From JAAAOZ01 sp964496595 (GTDB lineage: Bacteria > Chloroflexota > Anaerolineae > B4-G1 > SLSP01), in NCBI GenBank assembly GCA_964496595.1, contig CAZCAI010000041.1, positions 1 through 29,439 of the forward strand: DNA of 29,439 nucleotides, in the 5' to 3' direction. Each line of letters begins with the position of its first letter. Position 1 is the stretch's first letter. The position numbers and the translations under genes were made by a program. A model generated the notes under the pieces. It was given only the letters and a program-made list of their open reading frames with translations, was not told the DNA's origin and did not search any database. Positions 1 through 6,760 of this stretch are shown piece by piece.

Positions 1-24
1 GGCAAGCCAAAATAATCTTCTCAG

Positions 25-127
25 CCCCTTGCGAAGGTTAAGCGAGAGCCTTTCAAACTAAGTCATCCGCTGCTAGATATCACATCTTGAGATCAAAATC
101 CCCGCGCAACCTTCGCAAGGGTTGGGG
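25..127. repeat. Inverted-repeat element, CCTTGCGAAGG type, copy 1
   Basis: The left arm CCCCTTGCGAAGGTT (25-39) is the inverse of the right arm AACCTTCGCAAGGG (108-121), which continues into GTTGGGG. The right arm and its flank (106-127) recur identically at 6418-6439, and the left-arm core recurs inverted at 6338-6350. The interior sequences of the two copies are unrelated. This looks like a small non-coding palindromic element beside the 3' end of the DegV gene; it ends about 5 bp from that gene's stop codon. It may fold into a long stem in RNA and help end transcription. Confidence 0.6.
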
Positions 128-131
128 GAAC

Positions 132-968
132 TTACCTCGCTTTCTCAATGGCCGCGATGCCCAGCGTGCCCGGCCCGCCGTGCGTCGCCAGCGCTACCCC
201 TGTTTCCATAATGGGAATCGCCTCCTGCGCCACGCTGATCTGGCGGGCGAGGGCCTTAGCCAACTGGCGGGCTTCCTCTTCGCAGGCCACGTGACCAATC
301 CGCGCCGATTGAATGGGGGCATGCGCTTGAACGAGTTCCACAAGTTTCTGCTTGGCAGCGTCGCGCCCCCGGCTCTTGGCTAAGAGCGTGAGCTTGCCCT
401 CTTCCAGCGTCAGGATCGGCCGGATTCTCAGCAATTTGCCCAACAGTTGGGAGAATCGATTGGCGCGGCCCCCCTTGACGAGGAACTCCAGCGTGTCCAG
501 CGTGATGTAGAGATGCGAGCGCTCTTGGAGAATCCGCACGACCGTTTGCACTTCCGCCAGGGATGCGCCTTGCTGGGCGGCGTGGGCGGCGGCCTCGACG
601 AGCACGCCCTGGCCGATGGAGACGCTCTGGGTATCGAGGATGGCGACCCGGTCGGCGGGAAAACCTTGACTGGCGAGGCGCGCGGAATTGTAGGTGGCGC
701 TATGCTGCCCCGTGATCGTCAGGCAGAGCACATCGTCGTCCTCGTCCAGGCACGCCTGGAACGCCGCGGCGAACTCCTCGCTGGAGGGCGCCGCCGTCTT
801 GGGCCATTCCTTGCGCGCTTTAGCCAGGAAGGTCTCTATCGGCATCTCTTTATCGCGGTGCGTCTCCAGGCCAAAGTGGAAGAAGAAGGGGATAGCTATG
901 ACGCCCAGCGCCTCTTCTTGCCCCGGTGGAAGATCGCATCCTGTGTCGGTGACGATTCTCACGCCCAT
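132..968 (-). CDS. DegV family fatty-acid-binding protein
   Basis: This is a 278-aa cytoplasmic protein of normal DegV length. DegV proteins bind a fatty acid in a cleft between two alpha/beta domains, and in some bacteria (FakB) they present it to a fatty acid kinase. The N-terminal strand VRIVTDTGCDLP (3-14), the segment PSSEEF (61-66) and the lipid-headgroup loop TGQHSATYNSA (86-96) are all in the expected order, as is the later LEFLVKGGRANR segment. The ATG start at 968 follows a GGAAG-type ribosome site. It begins 14 bp after the phosphofructokinase stop, so the two are probably co-transcribed. No FakA-like kinase is in the window, so the phospholipid role is only a family inference. Confidence 0.9.
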   Translation of the reverse strand: MGVRIVTDTGCDLPPGQEEALGVIAIPFFFHFGLETHRDKEMPIETFLAKARKEWPKTAAPSSEEFAAAFQACLDEDDDVLCLTITGQHSATYNSARLASQGFPADRVAILDTQSVSIGQGVLVEAAAHAAQQGASLAEVQTVVRILQERSHLYITLDTLEFLVKGGRANRFSQLLGKLLRIRPILTLEEGKLTLLAKSRGRDAAKQKLVELVQAHAPIQSARIGHVACEEEARQLAKALARQISVAQEAIPIMETGVALATHGGPGTLGIAAIEKAR

Positions 969-982
969 GATCTTTCCGCTTC

Positions 983-2266
983 CTAAAATGGCCGCTCGGC
1001 CATATCAATCAGATAGCCGTAGCGCGCCTTAAATTCCTCCAAGGTCAGATTCGTCTGGCCGGCCATGCGGGCCAATAGCAGCTTATCCTCCGCGTCCTGG
1101 GGCTTCAGGCGGATCATAAATTTGTAGGCGGAGCGGTAGACAAAGGAGTCGATGTTGACCGTGCGCACCTCGGTGCGCCCCGTCTCTGGATCCATCATCT
1201 CATCGAAGGGTATAGGCACGACCTGATTTTGCTGGATGGTGATCGTGGCGTGACTGCCGCCTTCGCGCAGGAATTCCACGGCGGCCTCGCCAAGACTGCG
1301 CGTGTAGTCGATATCAAAGGCGATGGGATCGGCGCAGCGCAGCTCGTAGCCCAGATCCTTGTTGATAATGCGCACCTTGATGCCTAACTCGTCCAGATCG
1401 CGTAGCAGTTTGTGTTTGAGAATATCCGAGAAATTCAACTCGGAGAGACGCAGGTGGCCGTGTTCATCACGCGGCAAGTGCTTCAGGATACTCAAATCGT
1501 CGTGGGACATCTGCTCGATGACGCCCTCGGCCACGACGGCGATGCCATAGGGCTTACCCTCCGCGCGACGTTTTAGTATCGAGGTGACCAGAACGTCCGC
1601 TACCTCCTGCAGGCGAATCTCGTCGCCTCCCCACTCTTCGGGGATCAGGGTGATGGTGGCGCCGGCGCTCTTCCCGATTCCCAGGGCCAGATGTCCCGCC
1701 TTGCGCCCCATCGCGACGATCAGGAACCAGCGATTGGTCGTGAGCGTCTCCGTCATCAGATTCATCACGATGCGCGTGCCGACTTCGCGCGCCGTCTCGA
1801 AGCCGAAGGTGCGGATCTCCTCCGGCAGCGGTAGGTCGTTGTCGATGGTCTTGGGCGCGTGCACCGTTTGGATCTTGACGCCCAAGTTCTCATCGGCATA
1901 GCGCGCGACGCGATAGGCGGAGTAGGCCGTGTCATCCCCGCCGATAGCCAGCAGGTAATTGACGCCCGCTTCGATCAGCGCTTCCCCGCAGTTCTTGAGC
2001 AGATGGGGCGATTTGGTGGGATTCGCGCGGCTGGTGCGGAGAATCGAGCCGCCTTCCAGATGGATGCGGCTCACGTCGTTGATCTCCAAGGGCCGCCCGA
2101 CTAATTTCCCCGTCATCAGATGCTTGAAGCCATCGTAAATGCCGACGACCTCAATCCCGTTGTTGATCGCTTCAATGGTGGCCGAGTGGATGATCCCGTT
2201 GATGCCCGGCGCCGGCCCTCCCGCGACTAAAATGCCTAATTTTCCATTGCCTTTCTGTTTGTTCAC
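983..2266 (-). CDS. 6-phosphofructokinase, probably pyrophosphate-dependent
   Basis: This 427-aa PFK-family enzyme phosphorylates fructose 6-phosphate to fructose 1,6-bisphosphate in glycolysis, or the reverse with PPi. The N-terminal loop VAGGPAPGING (14-24) is followed by GGDDT (109-113), PKTIDND (138-144) with the catalytic Asp, and MGRKAGHL (186-193). ATP enzymes normally carry GGDG and PGTIDND. The Asp at 112 and Lys at 139 are the classic signature of PPi-dependent enzymes, so PPi is the predicted donor. The start is GTG (2264-2266), chosen because a strong AAGGAGG lies 7 bp upstream. It is the first gene of a likely two-gene operon with the DegV gene. The length fits the longer PFK clades rather than the 320-aa E. 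coli PfkA type. Confidence 0.92.
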   Translation of the reverse strand: MNKQKGNGKLGILVAGGPAPGINGIIHSATIEAINNGIEVVGIYDGFKHLMTGKLVGRPLEINDVSRIHLEGGSILRTSRANPTKSPHLLKNCGEALIEAGVNYLLAIGGDDTAYSAYRVARYADENLGVKIQTVHAPKTIDNDLPLPEEIRTFGFETAREVGTRIVMNLMTETLTTNRWFLIVAMGRKAGHLALGIGKSAGATITLIPEEWGGDEIRLQEVADVLVTSILKRRAEGKPYGIAVVAEGVIEQMSHDDLSILKHLPRDEHGHLRLSELNFSDILKHKLLRDLDELGIKVRIINKDLGYELRCADPIAFDIDYTRSLGEAAVEFLREGGSHATITIQQNQVVPIPFDEMMDPETGRTEVRTVNIDSFVYRSAYKFMIRLKPQDAEDKLLLARMAGQTNLTLEEFKARYGYLIDMAERPF

Positions 2267-2350
2267 GTATCTCCTCCTTAAAAGATGGTCATTTGTGGGT
2301 CATACCCATTAACTGTACCATTTTTAGCCGTAATTGCGAATTAGAAACCC

Positions 2351-2426
2351 GTTCGTAGTCAGCTATGAAATGAACGCAGTGAATGGCGTAGCGGCACTCC
2401 ACTTCGTTACGTGCCTGACTACGAAC
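2351..2426. repeat. Miniature inverted-repeat element A, copy 1
   Basis: Perfect 12-bp terminal inverted repeats, GTTCGTAGTCAG (2351-2362) and CTGACTACGAAC (2415-2426), bound a 76-bp element. Its right 34 bp (2393-2426) matches 3869-3902 at 28 of 34 positions, in the same orientation, including an inner GGCAC...GTGCC stem. Its right end overlaps the end of the beta-glucosidase gene and supplies the last codons and the TAG stop (2419-2421). There is no coding capacity, so it would be a non-autonomous or RNA-level element. Confidence 0.7.
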
Positions 2427-3783
2427 TTCTAGATGTTAGCCCGTGGTTGCGGATGACTTCCGCGTACCAATGCCCGCTCTCCTTGATCGTGCGCTCCAGC
2501 GAGTCGAAATCCACGTGGATGATGCCGAAGCGCATGTCGTAGCCCAAGGCCCACTCGAAGTTATCTAAGAGCGACCAGACAAAGTAGCCGCGCATCGGGA
2601 TGCCAGCCTCTAAGGCGCGATGCACCTGCGCGATGTGCTGGTGAAGGTAGTCCACGCGCCGGTAATCGCGGACGCGACCGTCGGCGTCGTGGCCCTCCGG
2701 CACGGGGATGCCGTTCTCGGTGATGTAGATGGGCCCGGGCCGGTACTCCTCCCAGACGCGGGTGAGCACCTGGTAGAGGCCATCGGGGTAGATTTCCCAC
2801 ATCTGCGAATAGTCGTTGCCCTCCGGCTGCACCGGCTTCGCCTGGAGGATGGGTGTGTCGGGATCGTGCGCGACGACGGTGCGCGTGTAGTAGTTCACGC
2901 CCAAGAAATCGATGGGCGTCGCGATGATCTCCAGATCCTCCGCCGGGATTTGATCGAAGGCAAAGTGGGGCGCTAAGAGTTCCGCCATATCCGCCGGATA
3001 TTGCCGGCGGAAGAGTGGATCCAGGAAGATGCGGTTGAGCATCCCATCGAAGCGGCGGGCGGCGGCGCGATCCTCGGCGCTTTCCGTGGCCGGCTGTACG
3101 TAATGTTGATCCAACGTGATGCCGACCTCGATGGGGCCGGAGATGGCCTGGCGCAGTTCGCGCGCCGCGTAGCCGTGTGAGAGCAGCAGGTGATGCACCG
3201 TCTGGAGCGCGGCGGTCGGGTCTTTGCGGCCCGGCGCGTGCCCGCCCCAGAAATGTCCCGCCAGCGAGACGGCCAGCGGCTCGTTGTGGGTGATCCAATG
3301 CGTCACCCGGTCGCCCAGGCGCTCGCCCACGATGCGCGCGTAGGTCGCGAAGGCCTCCGCCGTCGCACGGTTGGGCCAGCCGCCCGCATCCTCCAGCGCT
3401 TGCGGCAGATCCCAGTGGTAGAGCGTGACGAATGGCTCGATGTCGTGGGCCAGCAGCGCGTCCACCAGGCGGTCGTAGAAATCCAGGCCGGCCTCGTTCA
3501 CCGCGCCGGTGCCTGCCGGCAGGATGCGCGGCCACGCGATAGAAAAGCGATAGGCCTGCAAGCTCAACTCGGCCATCAGCGCGACATCCTCCTCCCAGCG
3601 ATGATAGTGGTCGGCGGCCACATCGCCGGTGTCGCCGTGGCGCACCTGGCCCTCGGTGTGCGAGAAGGTGTCCCAAATCGAGACGCCCCGGCCATCCTCA
3701 TCCCACGCGCCCTCGATTTGATAGGCGGCGGTGGCCGATCCCCAAATAAAATCTTCCGGAAACATCCAACGGGTTTTGTTCAT
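2419..3783 (-). CDS. GH1 family beta-glucosidase
   Basis: This is a 454-aa cytoplasmic glycoside hydrolase family 1 enzyme, a retaining enzyme that cleaves beta-glucosides such as cellobiose. The N-terminal FPEDFIWGSATAAYQIEG (8-25) carries the sugar-binding Gln. The acid/base Glu is E168 in THNEP, the nucleophile is E356 in YITENG, and the C-terminal WSLLDNFEWALGY block is intact. There is no signal peptide. The ATG start at 3783 has AAAAAGGAG just upstream. The gene stands alone between two copies of the same miniature repeat, and the final Ser-Ser-stop codons are made of the downstream repeat, so the original 3' end has been replaced. GH1 also includes beta-galactosidases and fucosidases, so substrate is not fixed from sequence. 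Confidence 0.96.
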   Translation of the reverse strand: MNKTRWMFPEDFIWGSATAAYQIEGAWDEDGRGVSIWDTFSHTEGQVRHGDTGDVAADHYHRWEEDVALMAELSLQAYRFSIAWPRILPAGTGAVNEAGLDFYDRLVDALLAHDIEPFVTLYHWDLPQALEDAGGWPNRATAEAFATYARIVGERLGDRVTHWITHNEPLAVSLAGHFWGGHAPGRKDPTAALQTVHHLLLSHGYAARELRQAISGPIEVGITLDQHYVQPATESAEDRAAARRFDGMLNRIFLDPLFRRQYPADMAELLAPHFAFDQIPAEDLEIIATPIDFLGVNYYTRTVVAHDPDTPILQAKPVQPEGNDYSQMWEIYPDGLYQVLTRVWEEYRPGPIYITENGIPVPEGHDADGRVRDYRRVDYLHQHIAQVHRALEAGIPMRGYFVWSLLDNFEWALGYDMRFGIIHVDFDSLERTIKESGHWYAEVIRNHGLTSRSS

Positions 3784-3800
3784 TGCTAGCTCCTTTTTGG

Positions 3801-3902
3801 TTTGTAGTAAGCCTCGAAGCCCAGCCTGAAAGGCTTAGGCGGAGTGGCGTTGCTTAGAATTTGATAATGGCACTTCATTTTATTGCGTGCCTTACTACGA
3901 AC
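3801..3902. repeat. Miniature inverted-repeat element A, copy 2
   Basis: Left end TTTGTAGTAAG (3801-3811) is the inverse of CTTACTACGAA (3891-3901) with one mismatch. The right 34 bp (3869-3902) matches the right end of copy 1 with six substitutions, while the interior differs. It fills most of the 156-bp gap between the GT-C-like gene and the beta-glucosidase, and lies directly upstream of the glucosidase ribosome site, so it could sit in that gene's leader. Confidence 0.65.
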
Positions 3903-3939
3903 AAGTTACCGTGAAATTGGGTTTGAATATTGTGCTGAT

Positions 3940-6321
3940 CTACTTTTCGATAACTTCAATCTCCCCAATTGATATCAGATCATACGGCAGGCGCTCCTCT
4001 CCCTTCAGCGCGGGCGGACGGGCGCCGTCGGCGGCGTGATAGAGGCCGGCCCACAGCGGATATCGCCCCGGCGGCGCGTCGGCGGGGATGGCGACCGGGT
4101 GCGCATCGATGACGCGCTCGCCCGCCTGCCACGCCGTCGTGGGGAACCAGCCCTCGCGCGGACGGCTGTCGTGCTGGGCCAGCGGTTGGGCGTCTCCCGG
4201 CGTCCAGATGTGCACAAAGGCCACAAGATCGGCCCCCGGCTGTGAGTGGGCCTCCCACGCTAAGGTCACCGTCATTGTCTCGCCCGCCGTGACGCGGTGG
4301 GGAGCAGCGGCGCCCTCCAACGCGATACGCTCCTCACGCTGGTCGCCTACGAGATACCCCGCAGCTTCTTCTCCCTGTTCCGCCAAGGGCGTGTAGCCCG
4401 CGATCTGCGCGGCGAAGTCCACCGGCACGCGCGGCTCGACGACGACGGCATCGACCACGGGCGGCATCGCCGAACCGCCGTCGGGATCCCGGGCCGTCAG
4501 CGGCGCGCTCGTCGCCGCATCGAAAAGCCCCACGCTGAGCTGATAGCGCGTCATCGGCGTGGCCCACGGCTCGACGGTGACGCGATACTCGTCGCAGAAG
4601 GCGTGGCCCACCGGCCACAGCGACGTCGGGAAGCGCCCCAGGCCGGGGTAGGTGTACCGCTCGGCCACGCGGCTCTGATTCGGCCCCAGCAGATGGACGT
4701 AGACGGTGTAGTCGTCGGTCATCGGTCGGAGCGCCTCCCAGCATGCCGCGACGGTGAACGCATCGCCGGGCGCGACGCGCGTCGGCGTGACCCGCACGCC
4801 CAACAGGCGCGCCTGGTCATCATAGGTGAGTTCGCGCGCTTCGACCCGCGCCTGCATCCGGGCCGGCGATCCCAGGCGCGGCGGCGCGAAGGTCGCCAGA
4901 ATCCGCGCGCCGGGCGCCAGCGCCGAGGCGACCATCAGCGCGGCCAAGAGTAGAGAAGACAAAGCTCCAAGGGGATCGTTAGATCCCCGTTCCGGCGGAT
5001 TACCCATCCGCCCCACGCCCCGACGCGGCGCTCCCAATCCATTCGCCAGCCACAGCGCCCACGCACCCAGTGCGGGGAAGAGCAGACGCCCGTGCGGCGC
5101 GCTGACCTGGCGCATCCATTGGAGGAGTGCGGCGACGAAGCCGAGGCCCCAGAGCGCTCCCAGCGCCAAGATCGCGTGCCGGGGCGTGAATCCCTCGCGT
5201 CGAGCCGAGGCGACGATCTCCCCCAGGCTCCACCCCAGCGCGCAGAGGCTCAATCCGCCCCAGAGCAGATAGACGCCGACCGGCCACATCACGTGGCCCC
5301 AGCCGTAGGCGGCCCAGAACGAGCGCAGCAGGAGCGGCAGCTCCGGGATCAGCGCCCAGAGCGACGCCGGCTCGGCCCGCGCCCAGAGCGTCTGGGTGTG
5401 CGCCGCCAGGCCCAGCGGCGCGCCGTAGCGGATCGCGTTGCGCGCGTACCACCATCCGCCCACGAGCAGCGCGCTCGCGCCGTAGGCGCTCAGCGGGGCG
5501 ATGAGGTCGCGGATCGGCCGGCGGTTGCGCCATCCCCGCCAGAGGCATGCCGCGCCGACTAAGGGGAACAGGAGCAGCGCGCTCGTCTTGCAGAGGATGC
5601 TCAAACCCGTGAGCGCGCCGACGGCCAGCGCGCGGCGCAGTGTGAGGCCGCGCCGCAGCACCCGCGCCGTCATCCACAGCGTGGCCGTGGCTAAGGCCGC
5701 GACCGCGCTATCGTTGCTGACGACGCTGCTGATGAAGACGAACTGGGGGTGAAACGCCACCAGCGCCGCCGTGAGCAGCGCCCCACGCCGCGTCTGGAAC
5801 GTCTCGTGGCCGAGGCTCCAGGCCGCCGCCACCGTCATCATCCCAAAGAGGAGCGAGGTCAGCCGGGTGAGGTGGATCGTCCGCACGGCTTCGCACCCGC
5901 CCTGTGGAATATGGTTTTGCTCTGCTCCTCTTTCTCTCTGATATATTCCACAGGGCCAGGGCCAGCGCTCATCCGGCGGGTGAATCAGCATATTCTTGTT
6001 GTCGGCGCTCGTCAGCGGCCCTTGATAGCCGAAGTGTGGATTGCCCCACATCAGATCGTCCAGATCGTCATCGGGGAAGGGCGCGCTGACCAGGGCCGCT
6101 GCCATGTAATAGAGCGGCGGCTGGGCGACCTGCTGATGAGCGCCGCTGACATCGCTATCCATCGGCGGGAGGCCATGGCCCTCGGCCAGCCAGCGCACGT
6201 AAGCGTAGTGCCACACTTCGTCGGGCGCCTCGAAGATCGGCGTGGCCCAACTATGCGTCAGCGCCAGCAGGGCAAAGGCTGCGAGAAGCACTATCAGGGG
6301 GTGGGGGCGCTTCACGGACAT
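3940..6321 (-). CDS. GT-C/GT39-like multi-pass membrane glycosyltransferase with C-terminal beta domains
   Basis: This is a 793-aa membrane protein. An N-terminal segment (about 8-25) is followed by EAPDEVWHYAYVRWL (31-45), the first-loop Asp-Glu pattern (D34, E35) seen in GT-C enzymes of the ArnT/PMT and DUF2142-like type. QPPLYYMAA follows, and there are about ten hydrophobic segments to residue 460. The C-terminal part has two beta-sandwich-like repeats with the pattern VYVHLLG...GRFPTSLWPVG and AFVHIW...GWFPTTAWQAGE...APPGRYPLWAGLY. It is a paralogue of the plus-strand gene near 17389. It likely transfers sugar from a polyprenyl phosphate donor outside the membrane; donor and acceptor are unknown. 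The ATG at 6321 has AAGGGGG upstream. Residues around 434-453 are encoded by a palindromic repeat insertion. Confidence 0.8.
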   Translation of the reverse strand: MSVKRPHPLIVLLAAFALLALTHSWATPIFEAPDEVWHYAYVRWLAEGHGLPPMDSDVSGAHQQVAQPPLYYMAAALVSAPFPDDDLDDLMWGNPHFGYQGPLTSADNKNMLIHPPDERWPWPCGIYQRERGAEQNHIPQGGCEAVRTIHLTRLTSLLFGMMTVAAAWSLGHETFQTRRGALLTAALVAFHPQFVFISSVVSNDSAVAALATATLWMTARVLRRGLTLRRALAVGALTGLSILCKTSALLLFPLVGAACLWRGWRNRRPIRDLIAPLSAYGASALLVGGWWYARNAIRYGAPLGLAAHTQTLWARAEPASLWALIPELPLLLRSFWAAYGWGHVMWPVGVYLLWGGLSLCALGWSLGEIVASARREGFTPRHAILALGALWGLGFVAALLQWMRQVSAPHGRLLFPALGAWALWLANGLGAPRRGVGRMGNPPERGSNDPLGALSSLLLAALMVASALAPGARILATFAPPRLGSPARMQARVEARELTYDDQARLLGVRVTPTRVAPGDAFTVAACWEALRPMTDDYTVYVHLLGPNQSRVAERYTYPGLGRFPTSLWPVGHAFCDEYRVTVEPWATPMTRYQLSVGLFDAATSAPLTARDPDGGSAMPPVVDAVVVEPRVPVDFAAQIAGYTPLAEQGEEAAGYLVGDQREERIALEGAAAPHRVTAGETMTVTLAWEAHSQPGADLVAFVHIWTPGDAQPLAQHDSRPREGWFPTTAWQAGERVIDAHPVAIPADAPPGRYPLWAGLYHAADGARPPALKGEERLPYDLISIGEIEVIEK
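4964..5011. repeat. Two-hairpin palindromic element B inside a coding sequence, copy 1
   Basis: Hairpin GGGGATC-GTTA-GATCCCC (4971-4988) is followed after a few bases by GGCGGAT-TACCC-ATCCGCC (4994-5012). The first 31 bp (4964-4994) match 22542-22572 with one substitution. It lies in frame within the GT-C-like gene and encodes ERGSNDPLGA plus the preceding GRMGNPP, in a polar loop before a hydrophobic segment, where an insertion would be tolerated. The terminal repeats seen in copy 2 are absent here. Confidence 0.75.
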
Positions 6322-6335
6322 GGTCCCCCTTGGCT

Positions 6336-6439
6336 AACCTTGCGAAGGTTGGGGGCGGATTTGCTTGCTGGGATGGCGTGAGGTGCGTGAACAGCGTTGT
6401 GTTGATGACGATATAACGCAACCTTCGCAAGGGTTGGGG
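6336..6439. repeat. Inverted-repeat element, CCTTGCGAAGG type, copy 2
   Basis: AACCTTGCGAAGGTT (6336-6350), itself a small hairpin, is paired with the inverse core AACCTTCGCAAGG (6420-6432) about 70 bp away. The right end (6418-6439) is identical to 106-127. It lies immediately upstream of the ribosome site of the minus-strand GT-C-like gene, within the divergent gap, so it probably falls in that gene's 5' leader. Confidence 0.6.
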
Positions 6440-6479
6440 TGGTGTTGGATTTTCGAACGTCCATAGTCCCTATTTTATC

Positions 6480-6713
6480 ATGACTCCGCTGAAAAGCTCA
6501 CGATGGGGGGATAAAGTGGTGGCGCGCTGCACGCGGTTACGGGAAGATTTAGATGGTGATTTTGTGGAACGTACGTATACTTGTGGTAGGTGTTGGCATT
6601 CAAGATTGTCTATACAGGCGCGTGTGAAAGAGGTGCTTGAGTGGCTCTATATCGGTGCGGTGCAGGATATAGCTCGTATGGTGGGGGCCGGCGTTCCCGC
6701 TTTAGGAGGATAA
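6480..6713 (+). CDS. Doubtful small ORF in divergent intergenic region
   Basis: The gap 6440-6760 has no recognisable gene. It contains a 77-residue open frame with CGRCWH (about 35-40) and a hydrophobic patch EWLYIGAVQDIARMVGAGVP. There is no convincing ribosome site before the ATG, the composition is less GC-rich than its neighbours, and I recognise no family. It may be a gene remnant, or chance. The same stretch must hold the promoter of the cyclase gene, but I cannot assign -35/-10 boxes with confidence. Confidence 0.2.
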   Translation: MTPLKSSRWGDKVVARCTRLREDLDGDFVERTYTCGRCWHSRLSIQARVKEVLEWLYIGAVQDIARMVGAGVPALGG

Positions 6714-6760
6714 AAAACACCGGCCACAACTTATCAGGTTATTTCGAGGGAGAATAAACG

